A DNA stretch of 64,000 nt from Lysobacter capsici. Its GTDB lineage: Bacteria; Pseudomonadota; Gammaproteobacteria; Xanthomonadales; Xanthomonadaceae. Where the stretch lies: positions 4,836,001 through 4,900,000 of the forward strand of contig NZ_CP076103.1 of the NCBI RefSeq assembly GCF_018732085.1, given 5' to 3'. The notes under the pieces were generated by a model. The model saw only the letters and a program-made list of their open reading frames with translations, made no database searches and was not told where the DNA came from. Of this stretch, positions 19,910-28,227 are shown one piece after another (positions within the stretch are counted from its first letter, which is position 1; every line of letters starts with the position of its first letter). The translations under genes were made by a program, and so were the position numbers.

Positions 19910-21378
19910 GCTCGCGCCTCCAGTGCCGCCTGCGCGATCAGGGTGTCGTCGAACGCATGGCGCACGCCGTGGATTTCCTGGTAAGGCTCGTGGCCCTTGC
20001 CGGCCACCAGCACGATGTCGTCGGGACCGGCTTCGCCGATCGCATGTTCGATCGCGGCGCGACGGTCGCGCAGCACCACCGCGCGCTGCGGCGCGCGCAG
20101 GCCTTCGAGAATGTCGGCGACGATGACATCGCCATCCTCGCCGCGCGGGTTGTCGTCGGTGACGATCACCAGATCGGCGCCGTGTTCGGCGATCGCCGCC
20201 ATCTGCGGACGCTTGCCGCGGTCGCGTTCGCCGCCGCAGCCGAACACGCAGATCAGCCGCGCGTTGGCGTGCGCGCGCAGCGAGGCCAGCGCCTGCTCGA
20301 GCGCGTCGGGCGTGTGCGCGTAGTCGATCACCACCAGCGGCAGCACGCCGTCGCCGCCGAGGCGGTTCATGCGGCCGTGGATCGGTTCGAGTTGCGACAG
20401 GGTCTGGGCGATCTGCGCCGGCGCTTCGTCGAGCGCGTACAGCGCGCCGGCCACCGCGAGCAGGTTGTCGACATTGAAACGACCCAGCAGCTTGGAGGCG
20501 ACCGGATGCGACTTGCCGGCGACGACCAGATCGAAGCCGATGCCGCGGCTGTCGAAACTCATCGCCTCGGCGCGCAAGCTGGCGCCGTCGCGGCCACGCG
20601 AACTCAGGCCGATCGCGCGTACGCCCTTGGGCAGCTGCGCGATCAGTTCGCGGCCGAATTCGTCGTCGAGATTGATCGCCGCCGCCTGCAGGCCGGGCCA
20701 GTCGAACAATCGCGCTTTCGCCGCGCCGTAGCTCGCCATGTCGCCGTGGTAATCGAGGTGATCGCGGGTCAGATTGGTGAACACGCCGACATCGAAATGC
20801 ACGCCGGCGACGCGGCCCTGGTCGAGCGCGTGCGAGCTGACTTCCATCGCCACCGCGGTCGCGCCGGCATCGCGCATGTCGGCGAGCAATTCGTGCAACG
20901 GCAGCACCAGCGGGGTGGTGAAGCCGTTCGGCACGACCGCGCCGTACAGGCCCGCGCCGAGCGTGCCGACGCTGCCGCAGCGGATGCCGCGCAAGGTCCA
21001 GGCCTGCGCGATCAGCTGCACGGTCGAGGTCTTGCCGTTGGTGCCGGTGACGCCGACCACGGTCATCGCCTCGCTCGCGCGGCCATGGAAGGCATCGCCC
21101 ATTTCGCCCAGGCGCGAACGCAATCTCGGCACCGCGATCGCATCGGCCGGCGCCGGCAGGTCGTCGGGCGCGGGCGGTTCGAACAGGATCGCGACCGCGC
21201 CCTGCGCACGCGCCTGCTCGATGAATTTCAACCCATGCGCGCCGAACCCGGCGATCGCCACGAAGGCATCGCCCGGACGCACCGCGCGGCTGTCCATCAC
21301 CAGACCGGAAATGCGCAGATCGCCGGGGATGCCGGCGATGTCGGGCAGCAGGTCGGCCAACGGCATCAGGCGGCTCAT
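19906..21378 (-). CDS. murE: UDP-N-acetylmuramoyl-L-alanyl-D-glutamate--2,6-diaminopimelate ligase
   Basis: Adds the third stem-peptide residue. 490 residues: DSRAVRPGDAFVA, P-loop GTNGKTS (112-118), EVSSHALDQGRV, and the DNPR box (409-412) whose arginine selects meso-diaminopimelate over lysine. That fits the Gram-negative wall. ATG overlaps the ftsI stop and its stop overlaps murF, both as ATGA. Confidence 0.98.
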   Translation of the reverse strand: MSRLMPLADLLPDIAGIPGDLRISGLVMDSRAVRPGDAFVAIAGFGAHGLKFIEQARAQGAVAILFEPPAPDDLPAPADAIAVPRLRSRLGEMGDAFHGRASEAMTVVGVTGTNGKTSTVQLIAQAWTLRGIRCGSVGTLGAGLYGAVVPNGFTTPLVLPLHELLADMRDAGATAVAMEVSSHALDQGRVAGVHFDVGVFTNLTRDHLDYHGDMASYGAAKARLFDWPGLQAAAINLDDEFGRELIAQLPKGVRAIGLSSRGRDGASLRAEAMSFDSRGIGFDLVVAGKSHPVASKLLGRFNVDNLLAVAGALYALDEAPAQIAQTLSQLEPIHGRMNRLGGDGVLPLVVIDYAHTPDALEQALASLRAHANARLICVFGCGGERDRGKRPQMAAIAEHGADLVIVTDDNPRGEDGDVIVADILEGLRAPQRAVVLRDRRAAIEHAIGEAGPDDIVLVAGKGHEPYQEIHGVRHAFDDTLIAQAALEARA

Positions 21379-23360
21379 CGCACGCCTCCCGGGGCCAGCG
21401 CGCCGGCCGCGATCGGCGGCGGCGGCGCGGCCTCATGCGTTGCCGCCGGCAGCACCGGCCCGCTCGGCTTGCCGCCGTTCTGCTTTAGCCGCTTGGCCTC
21501 GGCCGCGGCCTGCACCGCGAGCCAGGTTTCGATGTCGTCGGGCGCCACGTCCATCAGGCGCAGCGCGCCGTCCATGACGTTGCGGAACACCGGGCCGGAC
21601 ACCGAACCGCCGTAATAGCCCTTCTTGGTCGGATCGGGTTCGCTGACCACCACCACCATCGAAAAGCGCGGCTTCTCCACCGGCACGACGCCGGCGAACA
21701 GCGACACGTACTTCTTCGAATACCCGCCGCTCGCGCTGAACTTGCGCGTGGTGCCGGTCTTGCCGGCGACGTGGTAGCCCAGGATCGCGGCCTGCTTGGC
21801 GGTACCGCCGGGCTCGGTCACGGTCTGCATCATGTGCATGATTTCGCCGGCCACGACCGGGTCGAGCACCTGCTGCGGCTCGTTGCGCTGGCCCTTGACG
21901 AAGGTCGGCTGGATCAGCTTGCCGCCGTTGGCCATCGCCGCGTAGGCCATCGCGATCTGCATCGGCGTGGCCGACAGACCGTAGCCGTAGGACATGGTCG
22001 CCTTGGTCGTGCCGCTCCAGCGCGACGGCGGCGCGAGCAGGCCCGAGGACTCGCCGGGGAAGCCGCTGTTGGGCTTGCGGCCGTAGCCGAAGCCCTGGAT
22101 GAACTTGTAGTAGTAGTCGTTCGGCAACGGCAACGCGAGCTTGGCCGCGCCGACGTTGGAACTCTTGGTGATCACGCCGGTGACGGTCAGGGTGCCGTTG
22201 TTATGCGTGTCGGTGATGCGATACCGGCCATTGGGCATCCAGCCCGGCTCGGTATGCACCAGGGTGGTCGGCTTGACCGTGCCGGCGTTGAGCGCGGCGG
22301 CGACGGTGATCGGCTTCATCGTCGAGCCCGGCTCGACCACGTCGGTGATCGCGCGGTTGCGGTGGGTGTCGCGATTGCCGGCGCCGAGCAGGTTCGGGTT
22401 GTAGGTCGGCAGGTTGGCCATCGCCAGCACTTCGCCGGTCTCGATGTCGAGCACCACCGCCGAGGCGCTGCTCGCGCCGGTGTCGATCAGCGCGCGGCGC
22501 AGCTCGCGGTAGGTAAGGTACTGGATGCGGCGGTCCAACGTCAGGGTGAGGTCCTTGCCCGGCTCGGCGGTCTGGACCAGATCGACGTTCTCGACGATGC
22601 GCCCGGCGCCGTCGCGGATCACCCGCTTGACCCCGGGCTTGCCGCGCAGTTCGTGGTCGAACGCGAGCTCCAGGCCTTCCTGGCCGCGGTCGTCGATGTT
22701 GGTGAAGCCCAACACGTGCGACATCGCCTCGCCCTGCGGGTAGAAGCGACGGAATTCGCGCTGCGAGAACACGCCGGGAATCTTGTAGGCGAGGATCCGC
22801 TTGGCCTCGTCCGGATTGATCCGGCGCTTGAGGTACATGAACTCCTTGCCCGACCGCTGCGACAGCTTGCGGGTCAGTTCGTCCGGCGCCACGCCCAGGG
22901 CCTTGGCCAGCTCGGGCAGGCGCTCGGGGCTCTTGGCCAGTTCCTTCGGGTTGCCCCAGATCGATTCGACCGGCGTGGACACCGCCAGCGGTTCGCCGTT
23001 GCGGTCGGTGATCATGCCGCGCGAGGTCGGGATCGGGATTTCGCGCAGCGAACGCGCGTCGCCCTGCTGGCGATAGAAATCGTTATGGATCACCTGCAGA
23101 TCGAGCGCGCGGCCGAGCAGCGCGACCGCGCACAGGCCCAGCGTGCCGCCGACTAGGATCAGCCGGTTGCGCAGGTTGAACTGGGCGCTGCGGCCGCGCG
23201 GCTTGTTGCCGGCGCGCGCGCGGTCCTCGCGCAGGCGCGCGAAGCCTTCGCCGAGGTTTTCGACCAGGCGATCGAAGCCGCCGCCGCGCTGGCCGCGCTC
23301 GCCGAGCACGCGATCGAGCGGACCGCTGCGGCCGGGCCGCTTGGTCTTGCGCCCGCTCAT
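21375..23360 (-). CDS. ftsI: Septal transpeptidase FtsI (PBP3)
   Basis: Class B penicillin-binding protein that cross-links septal peptidoglycan. 661 residues: a long basic cytoplasmic N-terminus (1-62), one transmembrane helix (about 64-84), a pedestal domain, and the transpeptidase domain with SxxK serine in STMK (346-349), SSN (400-402) and KTG (534-536). The C-terminus ends in an Ala/Pro-rich tail of about 40 residues beyond the catalytic domain, longer than in E. coli. Start and stop overlap ftsL and murE by four bases each. Confidence 0.97.
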   Translation of the reverse strand: MSGRKTKRPGRSGPLDRVLGERGQRGGGFDRLVENLGEGFARLREDRARAGNKPRGRSAQFNLRNRLILVGGTLGLCAVALLGRALDLQVIHNDFYRQQGDARSLREIPIPTSRGMITDRNGEPLAVSTPVESIWGNPKELAKSPERLPELAKALGVAPDELTRKLSQRSGKEFMYLKRRINPDEAKRILAYKIPGVFSQREFRRFYPQGEAMSHVLGFTNIDDRGQEGLELAFDHELRGKPGVKRVIRDGAGRIVENVDLVQTAEPGKDLTLTLDRRIQYLTYRELRRALIDTGASSASAVVLDIETGEVLAMANLPTYNPNLLGAGNRDTHRNRAITDVVEPGSTMKPITVAAALNAGTVKPTTLVHTEPGWMPNGRYRITDTHNNGTLTVTGVITKSSNVGAAKLALPLPNDYYYKFIQGFGYGRKPNSGFPGESSGLLAPPSRWSGTTKATMSYGYGLSATPMQIAMAYAAMANGGKLIQPTFVKGQRNEPQQVLDPVVAGEIMHMMQTVTEPGGTAKQAAILGYHVAGKTGTTRKFSASGGYSKKYVSLFAGVVPVEKPRFSMVVVVSEPDPTKKGYYGGSVSGPVFRNVMDGALRLMDVAPDDIETWLAVQAAAEAKRLKQNGGKPSGPVLPAATHEAAPPPPIAAGALAPGGVR

Positions 23361-23620
23361 GGCCGGATCACCACGGTTTCGGCGCCCTCGGGGAACTTCA
23401 TCCCGATGCGCTCGCGGGCGACCTGATCGATGCGGTTGCTCTCGGCCCAGGTCGCCTGTTCCAGCTGCAACCGGCCGAATTCGATATTGAGCTCGTCGCG
23501 CTCGCGCTGCAGCTTGTTGAGCTGCACGAACAACTGCCGATGCTCATGGCGCGCGAACACCACCAGCAGCGCCGAGACGACGTTGGCGACGATCAGCAGG
23601 GCCAGCAGCAGGCGCATCAC
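23357..23620 (-). CDS. ftsL: Cell division protein FtsL
   Basis: Small bitopic divisome protein. 87 residues: a hydrophobic segment (about 2-22) followed by a periplasmic coiled coil (HRQLFVQLNKLQRERDEL onward) and the IGMKFP motif near the C-terminus that is typical of proteobacterial FtsL. It forms the FtsQLB complex that activates FtsWI. The ATG overlaps the rsmH stop (ATGA) although a repeat element lies just upstream within rsmH. Size and position leave little doubt. Confidence 0.93.
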   Translation of the reverse strand: MMRLLLALLIVANVVSALLVVFARHEHRQLFVQLNKLQRERDELNIEFGRLQLEQATWAESNRIDQVARERIGMKFPEGAETVVIRP

Positions 23621-24702
23621 CGGGCGCCTCCTTGCGGTGGCGCCGGGAATCGGGAATCGGGAATGGGGAATCGGGAAAGCAGGTTCGCGGGCAGGTCGTG
23701 GTCGTCGTCGGCTGTTGCCGTTGCGATTCCCAATTCCCGATTCCCGACTCCCGGCTCTCCCAGCTTCTCAGCCACCCGCAACACCGCGCTGCGCGCGCGC
23801 GGGTTCTCGGAGGTTTCTTCCCACTGCGCCTTCTGCGCGCCGCCGATCATCAACAGATCGGGGGTGAACGCGACCTCGACCGGCATGCGCCGGTTGGCCG
23901 GCGGGGCCTTGGCGTGACGCAGGATGAACTGCTTGACGATGCGGTCTTCCAGCGAATGGAAGCTGATCACCGCCAGCCGGCCGCCGGGCTTGAGCCGCGC
24001 GAGCGCCGCGTCCAGGCCGAGTTCCAGATCGGCCAGTTCGCGGTTGATGAAGATGCGGATGGCCTGGAAGCTGCGGGTCGCCGGATGGATCTTCTGGTCG
24101 CCACGCGGCATCACCGAGGCGATCAGGTCGGCGAGCTGGGCGGTGCGGGTCAGCGGCTGGGCGTCGCGGCGGGCCACGATGGCGCGGGCGATCTTGCGGC
24201 TCTGGCGTTCTTCGCCGTAGGTCCACAGCACGTCGGCGATTTCTTTCTCGCCGGCGCTCGCCAGCCACTGCGCCGCGCTGTGGCCGCTGTCGGGGTCCAT
24301 GCGCATGTCCAGCGGGCCGTCCTTGCCGAAGCTGAAGCCGCGCTCGGCCACGTCGAGCTGCGGCGAGGACACGCCCAGATCGAGCAGCACGCCGTCCAGG
24401 CCGGCGGCGGCCGCGTCCCAATGGGCCATGTCGGCGAAGCTGCCGCGGTAGATGGACACGCGCGCGTCGTCGCCGAACTCGCGTTCGGCCACGGCGATCG
24501 CTTCAGGGTCCTTGTCCATCACCAGCAAGCGGCCTCCAGCCTGCAATTGCGAGAGCACGCCGCGGGCATGCCCGCCGCGTCCGAACGTTCCGTCCAGATA
24601 GGCTCCGTTCCCGTGTACCCGCAGGCCGTCGAGCACCTGCCGATACATCACGGGAAGGTGGCCGGAGCGCGTCAGCGTGCGTTCCATGCCACCGCCCGTC
24701 AT
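23617..24702 (-). CDS. rsmH: 16S rRNA (cytosine1402-N4)-methyltransferase RsmH, with a repeat-derived C-terminus
   Basis: SAM-dependent methyltransferase (MraW). 361 residues; the start at 24702 overlaps the mraZ stop (ATGA), with a second ATG at 24687 possible. Seen: DGTFGRGGH SAM-binding loop, VLLDLGVSSPQLD, GFSFGKDGPLDMRM, and LAVISFHSLEDRIVKQF. The normal protein would end near RSAVLRVAEKLG (about residue 313). The final roughly 47 residues are encoded by a heptad inverted repeat inserted in frame and include GNRELGI and SRFPIPDSRFP, which are simple translations of the repeat arms. The core enzyme should be intact. Confidence 0.95.
   Translation of the reverse strand: MTGGGMERTLTRSGHLPVMYRQVLDGLRVHGNGAYLDGTFGRGGHARGVLSQLQAGGRLLVMDKDPEAIAVAEREFGDDARVSIYRGSFADMAHWDAAAAGLDGVLLDLGVSSPQLDVAERGFSFGKDGPLDMRMDPDSGHSAAQWLASAGEKEIADVLWTYGEERQSRKIARAIVARRDAQPLTRTAQLADLIASVMPRGDQKIHPATRSFQAIRIFINRELADLELGLDAALARLKPGGRLAVISFHSLEDRIVKQFILRHAKAPPANRRMPVEVAFTPDLLMIGGAQKAQWEETSENPRARSAVLRVAEKLGEPGVGNRELGIATATADDDHDLPANLLSRFPIPDSRFPAPPQGGAR
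23640..23758. repeat. Heptad inverted-repeat element inside the 3' end of rsmH
   Basis: Left arm about 23643-23680 (units GGGAATC, with GGGAATGGGG), right arm about 23724-23756. The arms are the same as in the ftsA-ftsZ element, including the flank ending GAAAGC. It is read through by rsmH and ends 20 bases before the ftsL start. Confidence 0.88.
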
Positions 24703-25145
24703 AGCTGCAGGTCGAGCAGTTCGTCGCTCAGATCGTCGTCGGAAATGGTCTGACGGATCTGCGCGTGGTGCGCCTGCTCGCTCCAAAGTTCGAATTTGTC
24801 GCCCATGCCCAGCAACACCGCCTTCTTCTCGATGCCCACCGCGGCGCGGTGGCTGGCCGGCACGGTGATGCGGCCGTTGCCGTCGAGTTCGACGAACGCG
24901 GCCGCGCCGACCAGCTTGAGCTGCATGTTGCGATTGACCTGCTTGACCTTGGGCAGCTTGTTGACCTGGTCGCGGACGCGTTCCCAGATCGACAGCGGAT
25001 ACAGGTAAAGGGAGCCCGACTCGAACGGGTTGTAGGTGATGACCAGGCGGTTGTCGCATTCGCGCGCGACAAGATCGCGGTAAGCGGTGGGTACCGCCAG
25101 CCGTCCCTTGTCGTCGATCGTGATGGCGGTTTCGCCCTGGAACAT
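24699..25145 (-). CDS. mraZ: Transcriptional regulator MraZ
   Basis: First gene of the division cluster, a DNA-binding protein with two SpoVT/AbrB-like domains. 148 residues: MFQGETAITIDDKGRLAVP (first domain) and NGRITVPASHRAAVGI (second), each with the conserved DxKGR/NGR turn. In E. coli MraZ represses its own promoter by binding TGGGN repeats; the four phased repeats found 80-115 bases upstream here fit that. Overlaps rsmH by four bases. Confidence 0.96.
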   Translation of the reverse strand: MFQGETAITIDDKGRLAVPTAYRDLVARECDNRLVITYNPFESGSLYLYPLSIWERVRDQVNKLPKVKQVNRNMQLKLVGAAAFVELDGNGRITVPASHRAAVGIEKKAVLLGMGDKFELWSEQAHHAQIRQTISDDDLSDELLDLQL

Positions 25146-25224
25146 TGCGCACCTTTGGGGTTCCCGTCTCTACCGGACGGGTCACCTCGTTCGTTCACCC
25201 GGCTGGGCGGTAGTCCTTCGAAAA

Positions 25225-25258
25225 CCCACAAAAACCCAGGTTTTCCCTCGGAAGCCCA
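25225..25258 (-). promoter_or_regulatory. MraZ operator: four TGGG-type repeats at exact 10-bp spacing
   Basis: On the minus strand TGGG, AGGG, TGGG, TGGG begin at 10-base intervals (complementary CCC blocks at 25225, 25235, 25245 and 25255), so all lie on one face of the helix. MraZ is known to bind direct TGGGN repeats separated by five bases. Three repeats match TGGG and one has AGGG. The promoter-proximal repeat touches the -10 element, so bound MraZ should block transcription. Confidence 0.75.
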
Positions 25259-25285
25259 CATTAGCAGGGTGCTCAGGGTTGTCAA
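25258..25285 (-). promoter_or_regulatory. Sigma-70-type promoter of mraZ and the division cluster
   Basis: A perfect TTGACA (25280-25285) and a TAATGT (25258-25263) are separated by 16 bases on the minus strand. Transcription would start near 25250, giving an untranslated leader of about 105 bases, within which the other MraZ repeats lie. This is the best promoter I see in the window. Confidence 0.7.
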
Positions 25286-25613
25286 CAACTTTCCGGGGTA
25301 AATTTCGCTAGGCACATCAATGGCTTGCGGCGAACTTCAGAGTCTTATTCAAGACTTATCCACTAGCCTTTGTTTCGTCTCATATTTTGAGACTCTGAAC
25401 GTCACAAAGTGACCTTCGCGCGAACTCCGTCACAGTTGCCGCGCCATTGCTGCGCGGCAGCATGGATCGCCGATCCGCGCAGAAGATCGCAATAGACGGC
25501 GCGATCGCCGATATCCATGGGAAGAAGCGGGCACGGCCCCGCGCGACGCATTCCGACACCCGGTTCACGCCGACGCGCCTAGCGTGAAGTTTTCCTGCGC
25601 CCTGGAGCCACTG
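25286..25613. other. Intergenic region upstream of the mraZ promoter and the divergent lipoprotein gene
   Basis: About 330 bases. The part near 25300-25420 is clearly AT-richer than the surroundings, as expected for divergent promoters, and contains TTCAAGACTTATCC-like sequence, but I cannot assign a + strand promoter with confidence. A GGAG lies a few bases before the ATG at 25614. Confidence 0.4.
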
Positions 25614-26213
25614 ATGTCCCCACCCGCCCTTCCCGGCCGCCCCGCCCTGCGCGCCGGCCTGCCGTCGGTCCTGCTGGCGGCCGCCCTGCTGGCCGGTTGC
25701 GGCCGCGGCGAGCCCGACCGGCCGCCCCTGACCGCGGCGGCGGCCGACGCCGACCTGCTCAAGCGCTGGCAGACCGAGCAGGCCCGCGAAGACCAGAACC
25801 TGCAGACCTTCGACGAACTCGATTTCGTCCACTACAGCGGCCAGCAGTGGCAGGACTTCCACAAGAGCCATGCCCCGAACATCGTCGTCCACTACCCCGA
25901 CGGCCACACCAGCACCGGCCTGGACGCGCACATCGCCGAGCTCAAGCCGCAGTTCGCGTTCGCCCCCGACACCAAGATCCGCCAGCACCCGATCAAGATC
26001 GCCCAGGGCGACCTGACCGCGGTGATGGGGGTGATGGAAGGCACCTTCAGCCAGCCGATGCCGCTGGCCGACGGCAAGACCCTGGCCCCGACCCACAAAC
26101 CGTTCAGGCTCGAGATGACCACGATCGGCCGCTGGAAGGACGGGGTGATGGTCGAGGAGTGGCTGTTCTGGGACAACCAGGCCTTCATGAAGCAGATCGG
26201 CGCGACGCCGTAA
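25614..26213 (+). CDS. Putative lipoprotein with an NTF2-like (SnoaL/ester-cyclase-type) domain
   Basis: 199 residues. Signal peptide with lipobox LLAGC (Cys29), then a domain with an alpha-beta cone pattern: KRWQTEQAREDQNLQTFDEL helix, VHYPDGHTSTGLDAHIAEL, MTTIGRWKDGVMVEEWLFWDN. The closing block is typical of NTF2-like proteins annotated as SnoaL, DUF4440 or ester cyclase, but no catalytic residues can be fixed, so the activity is unknown. I choose the ATG at 25614 because a GGAG precedes it and the signal peptide starts there; an upstream ATG at 25584 would add ten residues. Single-gene unit followed by a palindromic repeat. Confidence 0.8.
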   Translation: MSPPALPGRPALRAGLPSVLLAAALLAGCGRGEPDRPPLTAAAADADLLKRWQTEQAREDQNLQTFDELDFVHYSGQQWQDFHKSHAPNIVVHYPDGHTSTGLDAHIAELKPQFAFAPDTKIRQHPIKIAQGDLTAVMGVMEGTFSQPMPLADGKTLAPTHKPFRLEMTTIGRWKDGVMVEEWLFWDNQAFMKQIGATP

Positions 26214-26530
26214 GCGCGCAGGCAGGCATCGCCCCTTCTCCCGCAAGCGGGAGAAGGCGGCCCGAAGGGCCGGATGAGGGCGAGGTCAGACTCATGTCGG
26301 CCTTAGCGGCGTCGCGTGCCCTCACCCAACCCTCTCCCGCAAGCGGGAGAGGGCTAAAGCCAAGGCAAAGGCATAAAGCTGCGCCACCACCCGCCAGCGC
26401 GCCCCACCAGTACGAGAGCCCCCTTTAGTAAAGGGGGCGCCCCGAAGGGGCGGGGTTTTGGAAGCGCATAGCGGGGCCCGAAATTTGCAACGCAAATTTT
26501 GGGGCTTTTTCTGGCGCAGCCAGAAAAAGC
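26214..26530. repeat. Palindromic repeats between the lipoprotein gene and rnpB
   Basis: First, a composite element (about 26230-26353): hairpins CTTCTCCCGCAAGCGGGAG and CTCTCCCGCAAGCGGGAGAG flank a pair gatgagggcgag / gtgccctcaccc. A relative lies at 53403-53532. Then a hairpin of CCCCCTTTAGTAAAGGGGG (about 26415-26433), GCCCCGAAGGGGC beside it, and CTTTTTCTGG / CCAGAAAAAG around 26505-26529. The last one lies just past the 3' end of rnpB and may act as its terminator. No gene. Confidence 0.7.
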
Positions 26531-26890
<360 letters not shown>

Positions 26891-26986
26891 GCAGGCATTG
26901 TCGCATGCGCGCGGCCCGAACCGCCGCCGCGCGGTTAAATTGATCCGCGCCACGCGCCGCAAACCGCGCCAACCACCGGCCAAGCC

Positions 26987-27328
26987 ATGCCAAGCGACGA
27001 CCCCGAAGATCACTACCCGCTGTATCCACTGGGAATGCTGCGCCGTCACGGCCTGGTCGGCGCGCAGGATCTGGCCCAACGCCTGCCCGACTGGAGCGAA
27101 CAACAACTGCGCGACGCCTTCTGGCATGCCTACGCGTCGATCCGCGAAAGCGAAACCGAGCTGGAACGCTCGGTCGGCATCGACGGCGGCGAGAAAGTCA
27201 TGCGCCTCAACGGCCAGCCGATTTTCGTGTCCGAAGACTGCTGGAACTTCGAGGTCATGGCGGGCGCGGAACTGATGGATCGCCTGGTCGCCGCGCTTGA
27301 ACAACTACGCGCGGCGCCGGCGGATTAG
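26987..27328 (+). CDS. Conserved hypothetical small protein
   Basis: 113 residues, acidic (many Glu and Asp), soluble, with no signal or membrane segment. It starts MPSDDPEDHYPLYPLG and has helical patches (LPDWSEQQLRDAFWHAYASI, ELMDRLVAALEQL). I do not recognise a family. Codon use resembles the neighbours (strong GC at third positions), supporting that it is real. It converges on rsmI with the two stop codons overlapping by four bases. The start is about 95 bases from the 5' end of the divergent rnpB. Confidence 0.75.
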   Translation: MPSDDPEDHYPLYPLGMLRRHGLVGAQDLAQRLPDWSEQQLRDAFWHAYASIRESETELERSVGIDGGEKVMRLNGQPIFVSEDCWNFEVMAGAELMDRLVAALEQLRAAPAD

Positions 27329-28152
27329 TCGCCGCTGCCGTACAAGGCCTTGCGCGGCGCCCCGCTCAACTCCGCCGCCAGCTTCGCCGCGGTCGACGGC
27401 GGCAGGTGTTCGCTGAGCTTGGCGTACAGGCGCTTGCCTTCGATCACCTTGGCGTCGGCATCGTCGCCGGCGCCTTCGACCACGACCACGAACTCGCCCT
27501 TGCGCTGATTCGGATCGGCCTTGACCTGCGCCGCCAATGCTTCGAGCGACCCGTCGAGCACGGTTTCGAACAGCTTGGTCAGCTCGCGCGCAAGTACCGC
27601 GCGGCGCGACGGGCCGAACGCGCCGATCATGTCGTCGAGGGTTTCCTCGATCCGGTGCGAGGACTCGTAGAACAACAAGGTCTGCGGCTCGGCCGCGAGC
27701 CGGGTCAGGCGTTCGCGCCGGGCCGAGCTCTTGGCCGGCAGGAAACCTTCGAAACTGAACCGATCCGAGGCCAACCCGGCGACGCTGAGCGCGGCGATCG
27801 CGGCGCAGGCGCCGGGCACCGGCGAGACCCGGATGCCGGCCGCGCGCGCGGCGCGGACCAAGCGATAGCCCGGATCGCTGACCAAGGGCGTGCCGGCATC
27901 GGACACCAATGCGAGCGAATCGCCGCCGTGCAGACGCGCCACCAACTGCGCCGCCTGCTGCTCCTCGTTGTGCTGATGCAGCGCCAACAGCGGGCGTTCC
28001 AGCCCGAAATGCGACAGCAACTGGCGGGTATGCCGGGTGTCCTCGGCGCAGATCGCCGCGACCGTGCGCAAGGTCTCCAGCGCGCGCGGCGAGAGGTCGC
28101 CGAGGTTGCCGATCGGGGTGGCGACAATATGAAGGGTGCCGAAGGTCTGCAT
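27325..28152 (-). CDS. rsmI: 16S rRNA (cytidine1402-2'-O)-methyltransferase RsmI
   Basis: Tetrapyrrole-methylase-fold SAM enzyme that methylates the ribose of C1402, the same nucleotide whose base is methylated by RsmH. 275 residues: LHIVATPIGNLGDLSPRAL at the N-terminus, ICAEDTRHTRQLLSHF, LVSDAGTPLVSDPG, PGACAAIAALSVAGL and the FYESSHRIEETL motif. Standard length. Divergent from the lpoA-like gene, the arrangement known for rsmI (yraL) and lpoA (yraM) in enterobacteria. Confidence 0.96.
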   Translation of the reverse strand: MQTFGTLHIVATPIGNLGDLSPRALETLRTVAAICAEDTRHTRQLLSHFGLERPLLALHQHNEEQQAAQLVARLHGGDSLALVSDAGTPLVSDPGYRLVRAARAAGIRVSPVPGACAAIAALSVAGLASDRFSFEGFLPAKSSARRERLTRLAAEPQTLLFYESSHRIEETLDDMIGAFGPSRRAVLARELTKLFETVLDGSLEALAAQVKADPNQRKGEFVVVVEGAGDDADAKVIEGKRLYAKLSEHLPPSTAAKLAAELSGAPRKALYGSGD

Positions 28153-28227
28153 CGTGCTCAGGGTTCAAGGCCGGGTAGAATCCTAACCGGTCCCACAGGA
28201 ACGCCGCTGCGCGGCGAATGCAAGCCG

